From positions 1 through 8,823 of the forward strand of contig JAATEU010000583.1 in assembly GCA_015655565.1 (NCBI GenBank): 8,823 bases of DNA. The letters are read 5' to 3'. Below, one piece after another: positions 5,551 through 8,823 of the stretch (positions are counted from its first letter, which is position 1; the number at the start of each line of letters is the position of its first letter). The notes below the pieces were generated by a model that saw nothing but the letters and a program-made list of their open reading frames with translations, searched no databases and had not been told where the DNA came from. This stretch comes from Clostridiales bacterium (GTDB lineage Bacteria > Bacillota > Clostridia > Lachnospirales > Lachnospiraceae). The translations under genes were made by a program, and so were the position numbers.

Positions 5551-7797
5551 TAATTGAGCCTTCTGCCCTTTCTGTCCGCGTTTACGGTTACGGACCTTCC
5601 TTACACTCAACTCTTTTCCATTATAATGAAAAGTCTCTGCTGTAGATTTTACAATTGTAGTATGGGCAACCGTATCATTTTTATCCAGGTCAATGGACTT
5701 GACACCGCGGCCGGTTTTCCTCATTTCACTGATTTCTTTTAGGGAAAATCCAAGGGACAGCCCTTTTTCCGTTAATATAATTACCTTTAAATCACCGGAT
5801 AGTATTTCGCCGGCGGTAAGCATAACAATGTTTACGAGCTGATCCCCCTCTTCTAATTTAGTGGCGGCAATTATGGAGCGGTTGGTTTCAAATTCCACGC
5901 CGGATACCTGTTTTATATATCCTGACTTTGTAGAAAAAACTAATTGGGATTCAAATAGCTGTTCAAAGGAGGTATAAACTAAAATCGTTTCTTTATCTAC
6001 TTTGCATAGGGTATGGATCAGGGCCCCCTTATCCTTTATCTTACATTTGGGAATGGCGGAAGCTTTTACCTGATACATGTTGCCTTCGGCGGTAAATAAA
6101 CATAATTTATCCGTGTTTTTCATAAGCAGAATGTGTGTAAATTCTTTCCGGTTTTCTTCCGCAACACGGGAAAAGCTGGAGGCATCCAGGGATTTAGTGT
6201 ATCCGAAGCGATCAATTAAAATATAGATGTCTTCAATCTTAACTTCTTCTATGTAACCGGAAGTATTTTCTACATTTTCCAATTGGGTTCTTCTGGAAAA
6301 ATTAAATGTCTTTTTGTACTCTTTCAAGCGATTTTTAATGACTTTATATAACGCATTCACATCCCCTAGAATGATTTCATATTCTGCGATGTTTTTTAAT
6401 AAGGATTCATTCTCTTCATGTAGTTTCAATATTTCCAGACCGATTAATTTGCTTAAAGGCATAGCCAGTATGGCTTCCGCCTGGTGCTCCGTAAAATTAA
6501 GAGTAGCAGCTTCTTTTTCGGATTCCCTGGTTTTAAATTTAATATCCGTAATATCACCATTGGTTAAACATGCTTTTGCCTGCTTAATGGAGGAGCTTCC
6601 CCGGAGGATTTCAATGATTAAATCGATTACGTCGGTAGCACGGATTAAACCATCTACGATCTCCAAGCGGTTTTCCGCTTTGTTTAACAGATGCCGGTAT
6701 TCCCTGGTATAAAGTTCTTCCTGGAAACGGATGAATTCTTCCAGTATGTTTTTTAAGTTAAATACAATCGGCTGCTGTTCCTTTACTGCAAGGAGGTTTA
6801 CACCGTAGGTATCTTCCAAAGGTGTTTTTTTATAGAGGCCATTGAGCAGATTATCAATGTCCCTGTCTTTTTTAACTTCTACAACAATACGGATGCCTTC
6901 TTTGGAGGACTCATCCCTTACATCAAAAATTTCATCAAATACTTTGTCCTTCATAAGGGAAACCAGGCTCTCTACCAGTTTGGTTTTATTTCCGGCAACT
7001 GTATAAGGAATTTCAGTAATTATGATGTTTTTACGGCCATTTTCACCATTTTCAATTTCAACCTTGGAACGGATACGGATTTTTCCTTCACCGGATTCGT
7101 AAATCTGCCTCATATCATTTTGGTTGATGATGGAACCGCCGGTGGGAAAATCCGGAGCAGGTATGTATTTCATTAACTTTTCAATCGTAATGTCACGGTT
7201 GTCGATATAAGCTATGGCACCGTCAATTACCTCGCCGGGGTTGTGAGGCGGTATATTGGTTGCCATACCTACGGCAATACCGGTGGTACCGTTAATTAAA
7301 AGATTGGGAAGCATGGCGGGAAGTACGGTTGGTTCGTTTTCACTGTCATCAAAGTTGGGGATGAATTCTACCAGTCCCTTCTCCAGGTGCTCTAGCATAG
7401 TCATGGCACCTTCGGATAAACGGGCTTCCGTATAACGCATGGCAGCAGCCCCATCCCCGTCAATGGAACCGAAGTTGCCATGGCCGTTTACCAGAGGAAT
7501 GGACAGGGAATAATCCTCAGTCATCCTTACTAATGCTTCATAAATTGAACTGTCACCATGAGGATGAAATTTACCCATGGTATCGCCGACGATACGTGCG
7601 CTCTTTCTGTGGGGTTTTTTAGGATCCAGGCCAAGCTCTCTCATGGCGTACAGGATACGCCTCTGGACCGGTTTTAAACCATCCCTTACATCCGGCAGTG
7701 CCCTGGCAATAATAACACTCATGGCATAATCACGATATGAATTTTTCATCTCCTCCGAAAAATCCAGTTGTATAATGTTTTCTGTATTTTTACTCAT
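5548..7797 (-). CDS. parC: DNA topoisomerase IV subunit A (GyrA/ParC family)
   Basis: 749 residues, the DNA-breaking subunit of a type IIA topoisomerase. The N-terminal winged-helix region has [12 protein letters not shown] (41-52), [16 protein letters not shown] (67-82) and [11 protein letters not shown] with the catalytic Tyr122 (codon 7434-7432) and Arg121. The quinolone region holds Ser83 and Glu87, the residues usual in drug-susceptible enzymes. The tower follows ([10 protein letters not shown], 212-221; TEIPY, 261-265), then a coiled coil (about 350-490) and a C-terminal beta-propeller (about 510-735). At the propeller position where gyrases carry QRRGGKG, the sequence is [13 protein letters not shown], so no GyrA box is seen; [11 protein letters not shown] (692-702) belongs to the last blade. 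With parE just upstream, this supports topo IV over gyrase. AGGAGGA at 7808-7802 lies 4 nt before the ATG. The C-terminus is basic ([14 protein letters not shown]). Confidence 0.85.
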   Translation of the reverse strand: MSKNTENIIQLDFSEEMKNSYRDYAMSVIIARALPDVRDGLKPVQRRILYAMRELGLDPKKPHRKSARIVGDTMGKFHPHGDSSIYEALVRMTEDYSLSIPLVNGHGNFGSIDGDGAAAMRYTEARLSEGAMTMLEHLEKGLVEFIPNFDDSENEPTVLPAMLPNLLINGTTGIAVGMATNIPPHNPGEVIDGAIAYIDNRDITIEKLMKYIPAPDFPTGGSIINQNDMRQIYESGEGKIRIRSKVEIENGENGRKNIIITEIPYTVAGNKTKLVESLVSLMKDKVFDEIFDVRDESSKEGIRIVVEVKKDRDIDNLLNGLYKKTPLEDTYGVNLLAVKEQQPIVFNLKNILEEFIRFQEELYTREYRHLLNKAENRLEIVDGLIRATDVIDLIIEILRGSSSIKQAKACLTNGDITDIKFKTRESEKEAATLNFTEHQAEAILAMPLSKLIGLEILKLHEENESLLKNIAEYEIILGDVNALYKVIKNRLKEYKKTFNFSRRTQLENVENTSGYIEEVKIEDIYILIDRFGYTKSLDASSFSRVAEENRKEFTHILLMKNTDKLCLFTAEGNMYQVKASAIPKCKIKDKGALIHTLCKVDKETILVYTSFEQLFESQLVFSTKSGYIKQVSGVEFETNRSIIAATKLEEGDQLVNIVMLTAGEILSGDLKVIILTEKGLSLGFSLKEISEMRKTGRGVKSIDLDKNDTVAHTTIVKSTAETFHYNGKELSVRKVRNRKRGQKGQKAQL

Positions 7798-7844
7798 TAA
7801 ATCCTCCTATTAAAAAATGCTGTTCTCGAAAATCCACCGTTTTC

Positions 7845-8009
7845 AGATATTTTAGATGCTGAATTTAAGCCCTGAACATTTTTTGTCCGGCCTATATAAG
7901 TTTTTGCTTGCCTTGCCTTCCCTTCACTTTGTTCAGACGGCCTGCGCAAAAACTTATATAGGCCGGACAGAAAATGCAGTGAAGGTTTTTTACAGTATCT
8001 AAAATATCT
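7845..8009. repeat. Long nested palindrome filling the parE-parC gap
   Basis: The inner arms 7877-7907 and 7946-7976 are complementary over 31 positions with a single G-T pair (core CCGGCCTATATAAG / CTTATATAGGCCGG), around a 38-nt loop. The outer arms AGATATTTTAGAT (7845-7857) and ATCTAAAATATCT (7997-8009) are perfect, and most bases between the two sets can also pair with small interior loops. The whole 165-nt element would form one long cruciform or RNA stem. In the stem, G-T pairs (7858/7996, 7869/7986, 7883/7970) are all G-U on plus-strand RNA, opposite to parE-parC transcription. It contains no ORF. It could be a miniature mobile repeat, a dispersed palindromic repeat, or an RNA processing or attenuation element between the subunits. 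Confidence 0.75.
7921..7991 (+). terminator. Terminator-like alternative helix on the plus strand within the palindrome
   Basis: CCTTCACT (7921-7928, in the palindrome loop) is complementary to AGTGAAGG (7978-7985), which is followed directly by TTTTTT (7986-7991). Inside it, CGGCCT (7938-7943) pairs with AGGCCG (7960-7965). This two-part hairpin competes with the 31-bp arm pairing. It would stop plus-strand (antisense) transcription if that occurs. Confidence 0.3.
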
Positions 8010-8044
8010 TCATTACTTGAATATTTCAGAAAGTACTCAATAAT

Positions 8045-8823
8045 TTATATATCTAAATTAGCATATTTCGCTTCTTCTATAATGAAATTTCTTCTTGGGG
8101 GGACGTTGCTGCTCATCAGGATAGTGGTAATTTCATCGGCTTCCACGGTATCGCTGATGGATATCTGGGCAAGTATCCGGGTTTCGGGATTTAAAGTGGT
8201 TTCCCATAATTGATTGGCATCCATTTCTCCAAGACCTTTGTAACGCTGCAGATTTAAAATCTTATTATCTATTTTCTTACGGAATTTCTCCAATTCAAAA
8301 TCATTAAAGAGATATTCGGATTGTTTTTTCTTTTTACCTTTTACAGTTGTTTCATATTCTATCTTATATAAAGGAGGAAGGCCGCGGAATACCTTGCCTT
8401 CCAGAATCAGCTCCGGCATGAAGCGATAGAAGAAAGTAAGTAAAAGCGTACTTATATGGGCACCGTCCACGTCGGCATCGGTCAGGATTATGATTTTACC
8501 GTAACGGAGTTTATTGATGTCAAACTCATCTCCGATGCCACAGCCAAAGGAAGCAATCATGGATTTAATTTCATTATTTAATAATACTTTCTCCAGGTCG
8601 GATTTTTCCACGTTTAAAATCTTTCCGCGAAGAGGAAGGACTGCCTGGGTCCTGCGGTTTCGGGCAGTTTTAACAGTACCGCCTGCAGAATCCCCCTCGA
8701 CAATATATACTTCACATTCTTCCGGTTTTTTGGAAGAACAGGAAGCCAATTTACTTCTGGCATCTACATCGGATAATTGCTTCATGACAGCGGTACGGGC
8801 CTTATCACCGGCTTTTCTGGCGG
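8045..8823 (-). CDS. parE: DNA topoisomerase IV subunit B (GyrB/ParE family), C-terminal part
   Basis: The frame is open to the window edge, so the N-terminal ATPase (GHKL) and transducer domains lie outside; the Met at 8785 is internal. The visible 259 residues are the end of the transducer and the Toprim/C-terminal region of the ATP-driven subunit: YIVEGDSAGG with the metal-binding Glu (codon 8698-8696), PLRGKILNVEK, TDADVDGAHI with the Asp cluster (from codon 8479-8477), PPLYKIEY, then QRYKGLGEM and LWETTLNPETR, closing with NVPPRRNFI and the ANLDI end. No large insertion of the Gram-negative GyrB type is present. It is encoded on the same strand as, and upstream of, parC, as in many Firmicutes topo IV operons. 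The 247-nt gap before parC, filled by a palindrome, is unusual for this pair. ParE versus GyrB is inferred from the partner, not from a decisive residue. Confidence 0.85.
   Translation of the reverse strand, partial: ARKAGDKARTAVMKQLSDVDARSKLASCSSKKPEECEVYIVEGDSAGGTVKTARNRRTQAVLPLRGKILNVEKSDLEKVLLNNEIKSMIASFGCGIGDEFDINKLRYGKIIILTDADVDGAHISTLLLTFFYRFMPELILEGKVFRGLPPLYKIEYETTVKGKKKKQSEYLFNDFELEKFRKKIDNKILNLQRYKGLGEMDANQLWETTLNPETRILAQISISDTVEADEITTILMSSNVPPRRNFIIEEAKYANLDI

Noticed and set aside
6314..6712. 132-residue plus-strand open frame inside parC
   Set aside because: It is antisense to the conserved coiled-coil region of parC and resembles no known protein.
7798..8044. CRISPR array or insertion sequence in the parE-parC gap
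   Set aside because: There are two inverted arms instead of regularly spaced direct repeats, and no transposase frame; a nested palindrome describes it better.
5548..8823. Calling the pair gyrA/gyrB
   Set aside because: No GyrA box at the expected blade position and a parE-parC gene order; gyrase is less likely, though family membership alone cannot exclude it.

Overview
The window looks like chromosomal DNA of a low-GC, Gram-positive anaerobe, most likely a Lachnospiraceae/Clostridium-type member of the Firmicutes. This rests on the AT-rich intergenic DNA, the strong GGAGG-type ribosome binding sites, and the gene complement: a GH2 glycosidase, a DUF1538 membrane protein with a PII-like partner, DeoC/DeoD nucleoside catabolism and a parE-parC pair. 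The genus is an inference.

Layout. (1) 1-847 (+): the 3' part of a glycoside hydrolase family 2 gene, closed by a perfect 16-bp stem terminator. (2) 949-1080 (-): a decayed fragment of a NYN-domain nuclease-like gene, followed by about 350 bp of AT-rich DNA with no gene and one candidate promoter. (3) 1458-3843 (+): a two-gene unit encoding a duplicated DUF1538 membrane protein and a tandem PII-like signalling protein. The PII-like gene probably starts at a TTG and carries a near-perfect internal Shine-Dalgarno and ATG, in frame, ahead of its second domain. (4) 3938-5401 (+): deoC and deoD (deoxyribose-phosphate aldolase and purine nucleoside phosphorylase), preceded by a 17-bp leader hairpin that competes with a smaller upstream hairpin. 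(5) 5464-5550: hairpins between the convergent deoD and parC genes. (6) 5548-8823 (-): parC complete and the C-terminal third of parE, the topoisomerase IV pair. They are separated by a 247-bp gap that is almost filled by a nested palindrome (31-bp inner arms, 13-bp outer arms) with competing alternative helices.

How the genes work together. DeoD splits purine (deoxy)nucleosides by phosphorolysis. After isomerisation of the sugar phosphate, DeoC cleaves deoxyribose-5-phosphate to glyceraldehyde-3-phosphate and acetaldehyde, so the two form a salvage/catabolic pair. The DUF1538 and PII-like genes are adjacent and probably co-translated, which suggests a membrane transporter or channel gated by a small-molecule-sensing PII-like protein. 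I know of no assigned substrate, and this is the best candidate here for an undescribed system. ParE and ParC form a type IIA topoisomerase. The absence of a recognisable GyrA box in ParC argues for decatenation (topo IV) over gyrase.
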